Shown: piece after piece, positions 12,381 to 23,596 of the stretch | Layout of the letters: each line of letters begins with the position of its first letter | Position numbering within the stretch: position 1 is the first letter of the stretch | Source of the DNA: Muscardinus avellanarius | Lineage: Eukaryota > Chordata > Mammalia > Rodentia > Gliridae | Direction: 5' to 3' | Assembly (NCBI GenBank): GCA_963383645.1 | Contig: OY726557.1 | Location: 155,807,201-155,871,200 of the forward strand | Length of the DNA stretch: 64,000 nt | The notes under the pieces: model-generated | What the model was told of the DNA's origin: nothing | The model's input: the letters and a program-made list of their open reading frames with translations, nothing else | The model's database searches: none | Translations under genes and position numbers: made by a program

Positions 12381-14045
12381 CATCTAAAAAAATATTAACT
12401 ATGAAACAGTCAAATCATTTGCTTGAAAAAGAAGAGTTAGCATAAAAATAGAAGAAAGCCTATGTGAGGAGAAGAAGAAGAGAATAGGGAGGAGGGGAAG
12501 GGCAAAATAGAGTAGTTCAGAGGGTGTATATGATCAGAGCATATTATATGCATGTACTCAAATGTCACAATGAAAGCCATTAATTTTTATGGTTAATATG
12601 TGCTAACAATTATCAAAATAATATATGTTATGTGGCAAAACTTCTAGAAATATAAACAAAGCCAGTGAGGAGAGATATGGAGTCACTATTTTGTACGAAA
12701 ATCTCAACAGGAGCCCATGCTAATAGTACAATATTTGAGTAGCAATAGGAGTATGGGATGTGAGCCATGCAGATTCTTTGGACAGCCAAGCAGAACCACA
12801 TGATTTAAAGCCAAGCAGTATGACTCCAGAGTCTGTTTGCATTCAGTCCTGAGCGCTCCTCTGTAGGGTTATTGTGAAAATAAATGATACAATACAGACA
12901 AGGATTTATCATGGTGCTTTCAAAAAATTTCAATTATCATTAGAAAAATAATCAATGCTTACATAGACTAAAGTAGATAAGCCTTTTACTCTTTAGTATC
13001 TTAGTAAAGTTATTATTCCACAACCTTCAAAATGTGACTCAATGTAAAAATCATAATTTAAAAAAAATCTAAATAATATGTTAAAATTGGTACTATTTGG
13101 CTGTGAAAACATTTAAAATGTAATTTTCCTACCAAAATCCATAATTAGAAATGAAAAGAAGAGCCAAGGAACAGAACAAAAAAGGTTCCTGAGTACTTGT
13201 TGGTGCATATTTTTTAGGCTTATTGCTTGAAGATTTTATCCAACTGTTATACCATGAAACTTTTGATAAAATGTAAAGAAAAGCTCTATCCCATAAAATC
13301 ATCACTCATTTGTAGAATCTTCACATTTAAAGCCACACAAATCCATCAGTGTCCTCAGTACATTCCCAGAGCCAAGTGGCAGATGTACCATGCTAGTAGA
13401 GAATGCCTCCCTGCCTATCTGACTGCACTTCATGACCATATCTGCAACACCCCATCAGTTTCAAAATGCTCTGTTGGCATGGCCTCTTCTGGCAATGGCC
13501 AAATGTTTACTCCAGTATTTATACAATATGACCAGAGATCCTTTTTGACTGTGATGCATAACTCTTAGACATGCTTAGATAAGATCAGAGGTACTATGTT
13601 TTCTTGAACATCACAGATTATTTCAGATAAGTGTCAATTTTTTTATTAGATCAAGAAAGTTACAAGTTGTCATGATCATTAGATTCTCTAAGTTGGCTCT
13701 TTATGGGTCAATACTTTCAGGTAAATGGTCCTCATCAGATTATTATTACAAGATTTAAGTATAGTATCTATCATTTAAACACTTCCTCATTATATATACC
13801 TCTGAACAATACCTTCCCTTCCCCTAGAACAACTTCCCTTCTGAACATCTCAATGAGGGTCCTAAAATTTTGCCAGGTTGTTAGTCTCTATCCCTTATTG
13901 GTAGAAACTATTCTGATGAAAGCCTAAGTACTCATGTCATCCATATTATTCCTAAGTTAATTCTTTAGATAAACATAGAGGTATAACCAAAAATAAATAA
14001 TAAATTATCACATTTAAAATATGCATGAATGTGCCCATATATGTA
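12381..14045. other. No recognised gene; AT-rich unique sequence
   Basis: The longest frame, 113 codons at 13227-13568, shows no domain I recognise and has ordinary AT-rich composition. I treat it as chance. Confidence 0.45.
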
Positions 14046-14048
14046 CAC

Positions 14049-14067
14049 CACACACACACACAAACCC

Positions 14068-14117
<50 letters not shown>
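14049..14117. repeat. (CA)n microsatellite
   Basis: Nearly uninterrupted CA dinucleotides, followed by a short cagcagcatcagcatcagc tract. Confidence 0.95.
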
Positions 14118-14118
<1 letters not shown>

Positions 14119-14124
14119 ACCAGC

Positions 14125-14870
14125 AGCATCAGCATCAGCAGCCTATTTGATATCTATTTTTAAGATAATTAACTGGGTTCAAAAGTCTTGTTTACTATCC
14201 TGTGCTCACACTTTTCCCTTATTATATACAAGAGCTTAGGAAACAATTATAAGAAGAGGTGGATCTTCTCTAATACTGAGGCTTCTGTAGGTTAACAAGT
14301 CAGAGGCAATTCCACTTTTTCCACTTTTTTTCCAGATAACCCAGATTTAGCTTTTTTTATAACCTCTGTCAAATTGTATGCTTCTTTCAGTTTATCATCT
14401 AGTTACAGACATTTCTGTGATAGGTATAATTACCAACAATAAAAATTATTTCTACTTTCATTTAGAGTGTACTGCTGCTTATGAAATGCCACATCAACTA
14501 CTGCTGCAATTTGATTTTGGGATCTTGTTAGTAGAGGAGATGAAAGCAATGCTGAGTCCTGATTTTTGATGGTTTAAATTAATTTGTCATCCAATTGCTC
14601 AAAGGGCTGGCCAGCAGTGCCACTATGCACTTAATGGCTCTGACAGTTGTAAAATAGTCTGTAGCAATTTTATGTTTTATATAGTAAAATTATTTACATT
14701 TTAGTAAATATTTGAAAATTTTATGATTTATTATTTGCTCTAAAGGTAAAATGCACCAAGTAAAAATATAAAACATATGAACACACATCTGTATTTGTAG
14801 AAAAGTAGCTCTCAAATATTCCAATCTAATGTTAAAAAAAGAATATTTTGAAATCCTCCTTTTCTATTTA
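14125..14870. other. No recognised feature
   Basis: AT-rich, no gene or repeat recognised. Confidence 0.45.
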
Positions 14871-14871
14871 A

Positions 14872-15082
14872 AAGAGGATAGGAAAGGGGAAGTGGAGAGT
14901 TGTCTAATGTGCATGATGTACTTTAACAAATATGTCAGTATCAATCACCAAGCCAAACATGAGAAGGAGGGTGGGGGAGGGAATGGGTTGGAACTGGGTA
15001 AGGGCTAATTGGTGATGTGTGTGCGTAGGTCTCCATCTTGCATCCCATTAAGATGTATGAATACAATGCACCAATAAAAATA
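14872..15082 (+). mobile_element. L1 3'UTR fragment
   Basis: Sense 3'UTR with the conserved atgatgtactttaacaaata, a G-rich tract (gaaggagggtgggggaggga) and the terminus atgcaccaataaaaataaaa. Strongly 5'-truncated. Confidence 0.85.
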
Positions 15083-15508
15083 AAACCAATACTTAAAACT
15101 CAAAAAATAAAATGTATTTCTAAGATAAAATACAAATGTATAAATATAAATATAATGCATTAACTATAACGGAAGGGACAAATAAGATAATACTGTATTA
15201 CTTCAATAATTCTAGGAATAGGTTCTGGACACAGAGTCTTAGGCATATGTAATTTATTGAGGGAGTGTTTTAGTATAAATAAAAAATGGAAGACAGGGCA
15301 AAAATAGGAGCTAAATAAAAATTTGCTTCTCTAAGCTGTATACAGCTCCAGTCCTATAGTATAATGAGCCCCAGAACCATGCTGTCCAATAGAGTAGCTG
15401 CTAGACATCTGTAATGATTGAACACTTGAATCTGGCAAGAGTGAGTTAAAAGTGGAGTTATTTTATTTAATCAATTTTAATTTTATCTGGATTAGATAGC
15501 TTATACTC
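15083..15508. other. No recognised feature
   Basis: AT-rich sequence with no gene seen. Confidence 0.45.
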
Positions 15509-15522
15509 ACAATTCAAACTTT

Positions 15523-15704
15523 TTTTTTTTTTGTACTGGGGTTCCTGGAAGCCCTTCTACCTCTGGGCTACCCTCCCAGACCTATTTTTACATTTTTATT
15601 TGGAAACAGTGTCTCCTAAGCCAGCGCGTGGCTGACTTCGAACCTGCGCGATCCTCCTGTCCTCCCAAGCGCGAGGATTACAAGCGTGCGCCACCAAGCC
15701 CGGC
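15523..15704 (-). repeat. B1-dID SINE with target duplication
   Basis: Plus strand: T run, gtactggggttcctggaagc, then the B1 half complement to gccaccaagcccggc. Flanking repeats cacaattcaaact (about 15510) and cacaattccaact (about 15704) agree at 12 of 13 positions. Young, CpG-containing copy of the shorter subfamily. Confidence 0.9.
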
Positions 15705-15717
15705 ACAATTCCAACTA

Positions 15718-16270
15718 TTTAGGAGTCTAAGGCTGTAGGATCAGAAGTTTGATCCTCACCTGGGTAACATAATAACAAGACTCACATCTCTAAATAAATA
15801 AGTAAATAAAGAGTAAATTTTAAAATTGGCACCATTCAATTAATGTCAAAATTTTAAATGTATTTAGAAAAAGTCAAGTGTTTGAATCTTTTAATGCAAA
15901 TTTTATGAATTTAATTCCAAATTAAGTATTTTTAGTAAATATTAAGTTGTCAAAATAAGCGATGCCATAAATTTAAAATACTTCTGAATTTCAAGGTTTC
16001 CAATAAAAATAATATAAAATGTATTAATAATCATTCTAATAATAGTAACATACTAAAAGAAAATTATTTTTTCCAGGTTTGATTCCTGGCACCACAGATG
16101 ATACATTACATAGATTATGGATAGATAGATGATAGATAAATAGAATAAAGACTGCTATTTTTGTATGTCCACAACAAAAATCATATATATCATTAAAATT
16201 AATTTGGCCTGTTTTTTCATCTTTACTTTTTTCCAGAAATTAAAAATCTATGGGTAAAACCTGCATTATA
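15718..16270. other. No recognised gene; short GATA-type microsatellite near 16120
   Basis: AT-rich. A short gatagata-type tract lies at about 16118-16140. A possible scrap of ID-like sequence (gtttgattcctggcaccaca) is at about 16076. Confidence 0.4.
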
Positions 16271-16271
16271 T

Positions 16272-16472
16272 TTTTGTTTGTTTGGTGGTACTGGGGTTCT
16301 TGGAAACCCTCTACTTCCAGGCTACACTCCCAGACCTATTTTATATATATTTTTTTTTAAATTTGGAAACAGGGTCTCTTAAGCCAGCGTGGCTGGCTTC
16401 AAACTTGCATGATCCTCCTGTCTCCACATCCCAAGCATGGGGATTACAAGATGCACCACCACACCTGACTAC
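16272..16472 (-). repeat. B1-dID SINE
   Basis: Plus strand shows ggtactggggttcttggaaa, gggtctcttaagccagcgtg and cacctgact at the head end. Shorter subfamily with ttaagccagc at the centre. Confidence 0.88.
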
Positions 16473-16720
16473 ATTTCTGTTTTACAGCAGTATTTTGGAG
16501 CATGGATCTCCAAAAGAGCTTAGTTGTGATGATCTATACATGCTACATCTTCACTGTCTACTACAGCAACCCCTGCCTCATGAGCCCCTGGAAAATAGCT
16601 GCTGAGACTGAGGAACTAAAATGTTGACTTTAATTAGTCTATATATAATTTCAAACACTCATGTTTGGCTAGTGGCATTTATTTTATTTATTTATTTATT
16701 TTTATTAATTTATTTTTTAA

Positions 16721-17045
16721 ATTGGTGCATTGTAGTCATATATCAATCACATTGGAGTACAAGACTTGAGAGGATATACAAGCACACATCATCCAATTAG
16801 CCCTCCTCCAACCCCCATCCCATTCCCTCCCCCTTCCTCCATCCTACGCTTCTTTGGTGATTTACTTTGATACATTTGTTTATGTACCTCCTGCGTTTTG
16901 AAGAGGCTCCGTCCTCCAGTATTACATACCCTCTGATTGGTCACATTAGTTGCTTCACTATAGGGCCCTTTCTATAGCTCAACCTCTTCCTGTTGCCCTT
17001 TTCCTCCTAGTTATTGCTGATTAAGAGAAGCGTCTGACTTATATT
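16721..17045 (-). repeat. L1-derived 3' module of composite copy A
   Basis: Minus-strand L1 3'UTR ending in the complement of attggtgcattgtagtcata. It differs from ordinary L1 copies here by shared diagnostic bases with copy B, such as ccctctgattggt and tatagggccctttct. The piece up to about 17085 (gatatttctctgtgcatgct) is a linker also found in copy B. Confidence 0.8.
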
Positions 17046-17084
17046 TTCTGCGATATTTCTCTGTGCATGCTGCGTTGCAAGTAC

Positions 17085-19485
17085 CGATCCCACTCTTGAT
17101 GGTCCCAGTAGTGGCCTGGCTACTCAGTGGACTGATCCAGACCTCGCTAGCTCAAGCAGCGGCCTTGCCTCATGGGAGGCCCCAGTTCTGGTCTCGCTGG
17201 CCCCTGCACCAGTCTAACCCCTAAGCTGGCTTTGGTCCCGGCCTTGGAGGCTGCAGGAGTGAACTTGCCTCACGCCAGTCTCCGATGCTGGCCATTGGCC
17301 CCTTCACCGGCCTAACCCCTTGGCAGGATTCCCATCCCGGCCTCGGAGGCCCCAGCACCAGCCTAGCTTCATGGCAGGCTCCAATGCCAGCCTCGTTGGC
17401 CCCTGCACCGGCCTAGGAGGCCCCAGCACTGGCCATGTCTCACGGCAGACTCCAATACTGGCCTCGCCTCACGGCAGGCTCCGATGCTGGCTTCGCTGGC
17501 CCCAGCACCGGCCTAACCCCTCGGCAGGCTCTTATCCCAGCCTTGGAGGTCACAGTACCGGCCTTGCCTCACGGCAGGCTCCGATCCCGGCCTCGGAGGC
17601 CTCAGCATTGGCCTTGCCTCACAGCAAGCTTCAATGCCGGCTTCACTGGTCCCAGCTCCGGGCTCACCCCTCGGCAGGCTCCAATCCCGGCCTCGGAGGC
17701 CCCAGTACCAGCCTTGCCTCATGGCAGGCTCTGGTGCTGGCCTCGCTGGCCCCAGCACCGGCCTAACCCCTCAGCAGGCTCCGATCCTGGCCTCGGAGGC
17801 CCCAGCACCGGCCATGCCTCACGGCAGGCTCCGATGCCGGCCTCGCTGGCCCCAGAACCGGCCTAACCCCTCAGCAGGCTCTTATCCTGGCCTCGGAGGC
17901 CCAGTATTGGCCTTGCCTCACGGCAGGCACCAATGCCAGCCTCGCTGGCCCCAGCACCGGCCTAACCCCTTGGCAGGCTCTTATCCTGGCCTCAGAGGCC
18001 CCAGTACCGGCCTTGCCTCAAGGCAGGCTCCAATGCCGGCCACGCTGGCCCCAGCACCGGCCTAACCCCTCGACAGGCTCTTATCCCGGCCTTGGAGGCC
18101 CCAGCACTGGTCATGTCTCACAGCAGGCTCCAATGCCGGCCTCGCTGGCCCCAGCATCAGCCTAACCCCTTGGCAGGCTCTTATCCTGGCCTCAGACGCC
18201 CCAGTACCGGCCTTGCCTCACGGCAGGCACCAATGCTGGCCTCGCTGGCCCCAGCACCAGCCTAACCTCACGGCAGGCTCCGATGCCGGCCTCGCTGGCC
18301 CCAGAACCGGCCTAACCCCTCAGCAGGCTCTTATCCTGGCCTCGGAGGCCCCAGTACCGGCCTTGCCTTATGGCAGGCTTCGATGCCGGCCTCGCTGGCC
18401 CCAGCAACGGCCTAACCCCTCGGCCGGCTCCGATCCTGGCCTCGGAGGCCCCAGCACCGGCCATGCCTCACGGCAGGCTCCGATGCCAGCCTCGCTGGCC
18501 CCAGAACCGGCCTAACCCCTCAGCAGGCTCTTATCCTGACCTCGGAGGCCCCAGCACTGGCTATGCCTCATGGCAGGCTGCGATGCCGGCTTCACTGGCT
18601 CCATCACCAGCCTAACCCCTCGGCAGGCTCTTATCCTGACCGCGGAGGCCCCAGCATCGGCTCTGCCTCACGGCAGGCTCCGATGCCGGCCTCGCTAGCC
18701 CCAGCACCGGCTTAACACCTCAGCAGGCTCTTATCCTGGCCTCGGAGGCCCCAGTACCGGCCTTGCCTCAAGGCAGGCTCCGATGCCGGCCTCGCTGGCC
18801 CCAACACCAGCCTAACCCCTCGGAAGGCTCCGATCCCGGCCTTGGAGGCCCCAGCACTGGTCATGCCTCATGGCAGGCTCCGATGCTGGCCTCGCTGGCC
18901 CCAGCACCGGCCTAACCCTTCAGCAGGCTCTTAACCTGGCCTCAGAGGCCCCAGTACCGGCCTTGCCTCAAGGTAGGCTCTGATCCCGGCCTAGGAGGCC
19001 CCAGTACCAGCCTTGCCTCACGGCATGCTCCGATGCCAGCCTCGCTGGCCCCAGCACCGGCCTAACCCCTCGGCAAGCTCCGATCCTGGCCTCGGAGGCC
19101 CCAGCACCAGCCATGCCTCACAGCAGGCTCCGATGCCGGCCTTGCTGGCCCCAGCACCGGCCTAACCCCTCGGCAGGCTCTTATCCTGACCTCGGAGGCC
19201 CCAGTACTGGCCTTGCCTCACGGCAGGCTCCGATGCCGGCCTCGCTAGCCCCAGTACCGGCCTAACCCTCAGCAGGTTCCAGACCCAACCTCGGAGGCCC
19301 CAGCACAAGCCTTGCCTCATGGCAGGCTCCAATGCCGGCCTCACTGGCCCCAGCATCGGTCTAACCCCTCGGCAGGTTCCAATCCCAGCCACGGAGGCCT
19401 CAGTAGTGGCCTTGCCTCACAGCAAGCTCCGATGTCGGCCACTGGCCCCGGCGCCCGCCTAACCCCTCAGCAGGTTCCGATCACT
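17085..19485. repeat. GC-rich minisatellite: 50-bp monomers in 100-bp higher-order units
   Basis: The landmark gcctaacccc recurs at 17761, 17861, 17960, 18060, 18160, 18260, 18310, 18410, 18510, 18610, 18710, 18810, 18910, 19060, 19160 and 19260, so the dominant period is 100 bp with some 50- or 150-bp steps. Each 100-bp unit holds two diverged 50-bp monomers, one with cctcggaggcccca, the other with cctcgctggcccca. There are about 48 monomers. CpG-rich and about two thirds G+C by eye. Long stop-free frames occur on both strands simply because the units are GC-rich and nearly a whole number of codons when doubled; these are not genes. Confidence 0.95.
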
Positions 19486-19589
19486 GTCTCTGTGGTTATT
19501 ATTTCAAAGGTTCCAGGTGTAATGTATCAGATCTCTACCTCCCCTTAGTATTGGCCACTGGCATTGCCACTGCCTCCACCATTTCAAAT

Positions 19590-19955
19590 CCTTCCCACGA
19601 CCCGGGCCCCAGCTGGCGTGCTCCTCGCGACCCCTGCCCGGAACCCAGAGTACTGAGCCCGGTTTCTCCAGGGGTCTGGCGTGTTATGTGCATTTTGGCC
19701 CGGGGCCCAGAGTCCCGCGATTCGGCCCCATCTGGCGTGCCCCGCGCGCGACCCCCACCCAGAACCCAGCTACTTACTGGGCCCGGTTTCTCCAGGGGTC
19801 TGGTGTGCTACGTGCAGTTCGGCGGGGCCCAGAGTCCCGCGACCCGGCCCCAGGCTGGCATGCCCCGCTCGCGAAACCTGCCCAGAACCCAGCGTCTTAC
19901 TGGGCCCGGTTTCTCCAGGGGTCTGGTGTGCTACACGCAGTTTGGCCAGGGGCCC
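19590..19955 (-). repeat. Tandem CpG-rich units of about 120 bp at the 5' end of copy A
   Basis: Three units, marked by tttctccaggggtctgg at about 19664, 19789 and 19910, and by cccagagtcccgcga. Very CpG-rich, so it could act as a promoter or be methylated. Not seen in copy B. Confidence 0.85.
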
Positions 19956-19970
19956 GCTAGTGGCTTTTAT

Positions 19971-20238
19971 ATCATACAGTGCAACTAGACTTTACAGTGC
20001 AGGACTGGACATACCTTTAGGCAAGAAGGGTCTTGGATTTTTAACCTACGTGGCATCCAAGCATAGCTAAGGACTTTAATAGTTTGAAGAGCTCCCATTT
20101 CAGCCAGAGGCACTTCTCTAAAGTGACATCTTTGAATGTTTACTGGTCAAGTAATGGTTAGTGGTCAAGTTTCCTATCAGCATCGGATGGGGATATAGAC
20201 CATGTAAAGGAAAGACAGGAAAAGAACATCATTTGTAG
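19971..20238. other. Unique flank, nothing recognised
   Basis: Sequence beyond the right target duplication of copy A. No gene or repeat seen. Confidence 0.4.
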
Positions 20239-20240
20239 GG

Positions 20241-20336
<96 letters not shown>
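20239..20336. repeat. Compound microsatellite A(n)-(TA)n-(CA)n
   Basis: A run at 20240-20268, then TA dinucleotides to about 20299, then CA dinucleotides to about 20335. Confidence 0.95.
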
Positions 20337-20339
<3 letters not shown>

Positions 20340-20359
20340 GATATACAAATATATATATG

Positions 20360-21590
20360 ACTTTATTGGTGCATTATAGCTCACATCATAGTGTAAATCA
20401 TGTTGATGTAACATACATGCATACATGTAACATACATGCACTTGGTGCCCTTTCTGACTACCTTCCCATCCCCTGCCCCATACAGAATACTGAGATTGAC
20501 ATTGGTATTTCTTCAATGAGCCAAACTTTTTTCCTCCCCTTCCCCTGGGTCACCTCCTGGATTCCACTGAGGTTTCTCCTTCATTGTCTAGAGTCTCTCT
20601 AATATCCCCATTATTCCCTAGCTTCTGCATATTAGAGAACATATATGACCATTCACTTTCTGTGACTGGCTAATCTCACTTAACATAATGTTCTCCAGGT
20701 CCTTCCATTTGAAGGAGGTCATAGATCCAACACTCCAACATATAGGCCTATATAAAAACATTTTCAATAAGACCCCAAGTTCAGGGAATTAAAACAAGAA
20801 TTAATAAATAAAATATCCTTAAATTTAAGAGTTTCTGTTCATAAAAAGAAACCATCAAAAGTCTAAAGAAAAAGCCTAAAATGGGATAAATACATAAAAA
20901 ATGGTTGACATTATTAGCAATCAGGGAAATGAAAATCAAAACTACACAGAGGGCCATGTGTGGTGGCAATGCTTATAATTCAAGTATGTGGGACACTGAG
21001 ACAGGAGGATCACAGATTCAACACCAGCTTCAGCTACCTAGTGAGGTCCTCTTCAACTTAGTGAGATCCTGTTTTGAAATAAAGAATAAAAATAGGGATA
21101 AGGATGTAGTTCAGAAGTAGAATACCCCTGGGTTCAATCCCAAGTACTGCAAAAACTAACAAACAAAACAAAACTACAGTGAGATTCCATCTAACCCCAA
21201 TCAGAATGGCAATCATCAAGACGTGAAATAACAATAAATGTTGGCAAAAATGTGGGGAAATTGGAACTCTTCTTCATTGTTGGTGAGATTGCAAATTAAT
21301 TTAACTTCTATTAAGATCTGTGTGAGATTTCACAGAAAACTTGGAATGGATCCACCATATCATCTGGCTATACCACTCCTGGGTATCATTTTAAAGGGAC
21401 TGAAACCAGATAACTACAATAATATATGTATATCTACATCCATAGCAGCACAATTTACAAGAGCCAAATCATGAAACCAACCTAGATTCCCATCAACAGA
21501 TAAATGGATAACAAATTTATGGGATATCCACATAATAGATTTTTACTTGTCAATGAAGAACAAAATTATATCATTAGCACGAAGAAATTT
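20360..21590 (-). mobile_element. 5'-inverted L1 (second 3'UTR lineage) with a SINE inside
   Basis: The left part (20360-20717) is antisense L1 3' end (tttattggtgcattatagct). The right part (about 20720-21590) is sense L1 ORF2/3' sequence ending just upstream, in L1 order, of the left part. The layout fits twin priming of a minus-strand L1. The 3'UTR differs from the common type here (it reads catcatagtgtaaatcatgt) and is shared with 58475-58628 and 34494-34715. Confidence 0.75.
20949..21165 (+). repeat. Older B1-dID SINE inside L1
   Basis: Head ggccatgtgtggtggcaatg, tail gggttcaatcccaagtactg. Flanked by aaaactacacagag and aaaactacagtgag, an imperfect target duplication within L1 sequence. 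Confidence 0.85.
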
Positions 21591-21846
21591 AAAATAAAAT
21601 AATATGATGCAGTATATAAATCCTCAGGTATAAAAAACTTAACAAAATATTCAAATATTTTCATTTATTTATAGAATTATGATAAATGTAATAGCTACTG
21701 ATGTAAGACAATTCAGCTAGAATGTAGAGGTCCAAATAACATGAATATTGTTGCCAAACATAATATAATTTTCTAAATCAGCTAAATTTGAGGGAAAGTC
21801 TGAATGTTTATAAATGATGTTTTCTTCAAATGATATGGCAATTATA
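21591..21846. other. No recognised feature
   Basis: AT-rich. Nothing recognised. Confidence 0.4.
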
Positions 21847-21848
21847 TT

Positions 21849-21884
21849 TTGTGTGTGCATGTGCACATGTGTGTGTGTGCATGC

Positions 21885-21930
<46 letters not shown>
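21849..21930. repeat. (GT)n microsatellite
   Basis: Imperfect at the start, then a pure GT run. It abuts the SINE fragment that follows. Confidence 0.95.
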
Positions 21931-21936
<6 letters not shown>

Positions 21937-22095
21937 GGGTTGAATTCAGGGGCATTCTACCTCTAAGCTACATACCTCCCAGCCCTATATATTTTTTTCA
22001 ACAAGGTCTGACTAAACTGCAGAGTCCTCACTAAGTTATTGAAAGCTTTCTATCCTTTTTTCTCAGGGTCCACTTCCACACTTAGCTTTAGCAAT
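21931..22095 (-). repeat. Old B1-dID SINE fragment
   Basis: Plus strand tactaggggttgaattcagg, then cctcactaagttattgaaag: ID half and part of the central segment, with most of the B1 half missing. Confidence 0.75.
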
Positions 22096-23007
22096 TATAT
22101 TTTTTAAAATTTTAGTCTACATTAAAATTAAGTAAAAATCATGCTTATGAATAAAACAGAATTATATTCTATTATAAATAATGACAAGGTTTTCACCTTT
22201 ATTTAGAGAGATGTTTGAAAAGTCTAAGTAACATTAGAAATATCTTTATTTTGGAATTCTCTTTATACATTGATGGCTATATCCCCTAACTCACACATTA
22301 ATACCGGTAACACCCTCACTCAGTCATTGAGAGAAACAAAATTTTATAGCTAGGAAGTGCACCCCAATAAAAATTTTCTTCAAAAATTTTTAATGATACA
22401 GTACAATTGTACTGAGAAATATTTATATGGGCAGATTAATCTTGGCTCAATGAACTGAGTATTAAGTTAGGATTTATAGTGAAATATTTCAAAATATTCA
22501 ATTAAATTACAAGAACACTTTAGAAAGCCTCTGGATGGTATGTACACATACACATACATACATATACATACACATAAAAGGATAATTATTAGAAAAAATA
22601 TAGAGCCAGTCTAATAAGAGCTGACAAATCACTATATATTGTGAATAAGTATATAGATATTATATTAAAATTTTTAATTAAATATAAAATTATATTTTGG
22701 GGACTAATTCTTATTCTTTTATATTTATAACAGAATTGTGGAATTCATAGTTGTGGAAATTCCAGATAGCATTTAAGAAGGATACTAAGTTCAACACAAT
22801 AACATTCTAAAATTATGGTAAGAAATAAAGAAATTATAATAATTAATGGAGAGCAAGAAGATCAAAATAATTTTAGAGAAACCAATGTTTTCATTGTTAT
22901 ATTTGCAAAGTAAGTTGCAATAATTGGCCTCCTTTGACCTCAGAACTGAGTTCATTGTGATTGGCCTTTTATTTTAAAAAATCAGTAAGATTAAAATTGC
23001 TTCTTGT
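22096..23007. other. AT-rich sequence without recognised gene
   Basis: Nothing recognised beyond a short acatacacatacatacat-type tract near 22545-22575. Confidence 0.45.
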
Positions 23008-23220
23008 AGTAGGCATGATGTAGTAGGCATAACGCTTGTAAACCCAGCATTTAGGAGGCTAAGACAGAGGATTGAGGTTTTTGGACAGCCTCAGCTACTT
23101 AGTGAAGCCTTTTGCAACTCAGTGAGACCCTGTGTCAAAATAAAGAATACTAAATAGGGCTGGGTATGTAGCTTGGAGGTAGAATGCTCCATTTCCAGTA
23201 CCTCAAAAAAAAAAAAGAAA
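23008..23220 (+). repeat. Old B1-dID SINE
   Basis: Diverged B1 half (cttgtaaacccagcatttag), central segment cagcctcagctacttagtga, ID half gggctgggtatgtagcttgg, then an A run. Confidence 0.88.
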
Positions 23221-23346
23221 GCTCCTTATATTGGGCACTCATACTATATTTTAAAATGTCTATAAAAGCACTCATGTTTTAAGAGTAAAAAATAATATAT
23301 CCCTTTTGATGAATCCAAGTTATATGTATTAAGGTATATAATTTTA

Positions 23347-23577
23347 TTTATTTATTTATTTATTTATTTATTTGTGTGGTTTTTTTTTTTTTGGGGTGGT
23401 ACTGGGGTTCCTGGAAGCCCTTATACCTCTGGGCTACACTCCCAGACCTATTTTTACATTTTTATTTGGAAACAGGGTCTCCCAAGCCAGAGCGTGTGGC
23501 TGGCTTCGAACCTGAGCGATCGTCCTGTTTCTGCCTCCCAAGAGCGGGGATTACAAGCGTGCGCCACCACGCCCGGC
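23347..23577 (-). repeat. Young B1-dID SINE with 19-nt target duplication
   Basis: Plus strand (TTTA)n tail, ggtactggggttcctggaag, then the head complement gcgccaccacgcccggc. The perfect repeat attaaggtatataatttta lies at 23328-23346 and 23578-23596. Low divergence and retained CpGs suggest recent activity. Confidence 0.94.
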
Positions 23578-23596
23578 ATTAAGGTATATAATTTTA

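Larger units (their letters stand above)
16683..19955 (-). mobile_element. Composite non-autonomous retrotransposon, copy A
   Basis: Read on the minus strand the order is: GC-rich tandem units of about 120 bp (19590-19955), about 100 bp matching the 175-bp unit of copy B (19490-19600), a long array of 50-bp monomers (about 17085-19485), a linker, an L1-like 3' end (16721-17045) and an A-rich tail (16683-16720). The borders carry gctagtggcatttat at 16668-16682 and gctagtggcttttat at 19956-19970, a 15-nt duplication with one mismatch. No open reading frame for a transposition protein is present. Mobilisation by L1 proteins is inferred from the L1 3' end, A-rich tail and target duplication. SVA and LAVA of primates are analogous in design. 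Confidence 0.8.

Noticed and set aside
13227..13568. 113-codon frame as a possible small gene
   Set aside because: No domain, no coding bias visible and no splice or promoter context that I can support.
17085..19485. CRISPR-like regular repeats
   Set aside because: Repeats are contiguous, without unique spacers, in a mammalian composite retrotransposon.
17320..19548. Overlapping open frames of 76-148 codons on both strands, rich in Ala, Pro, Arg and Gly
   Set aside because: They are translations of the 50/100-bp minisatellite; frames are open on both strands and in several phases because the units are GC-rich, with no start or domain pattern.
20229..20516. 95-codon minus-strand frame
   Set aside because: Made by the A/TA/CA microsatellite and antisense L1 3' sequence.
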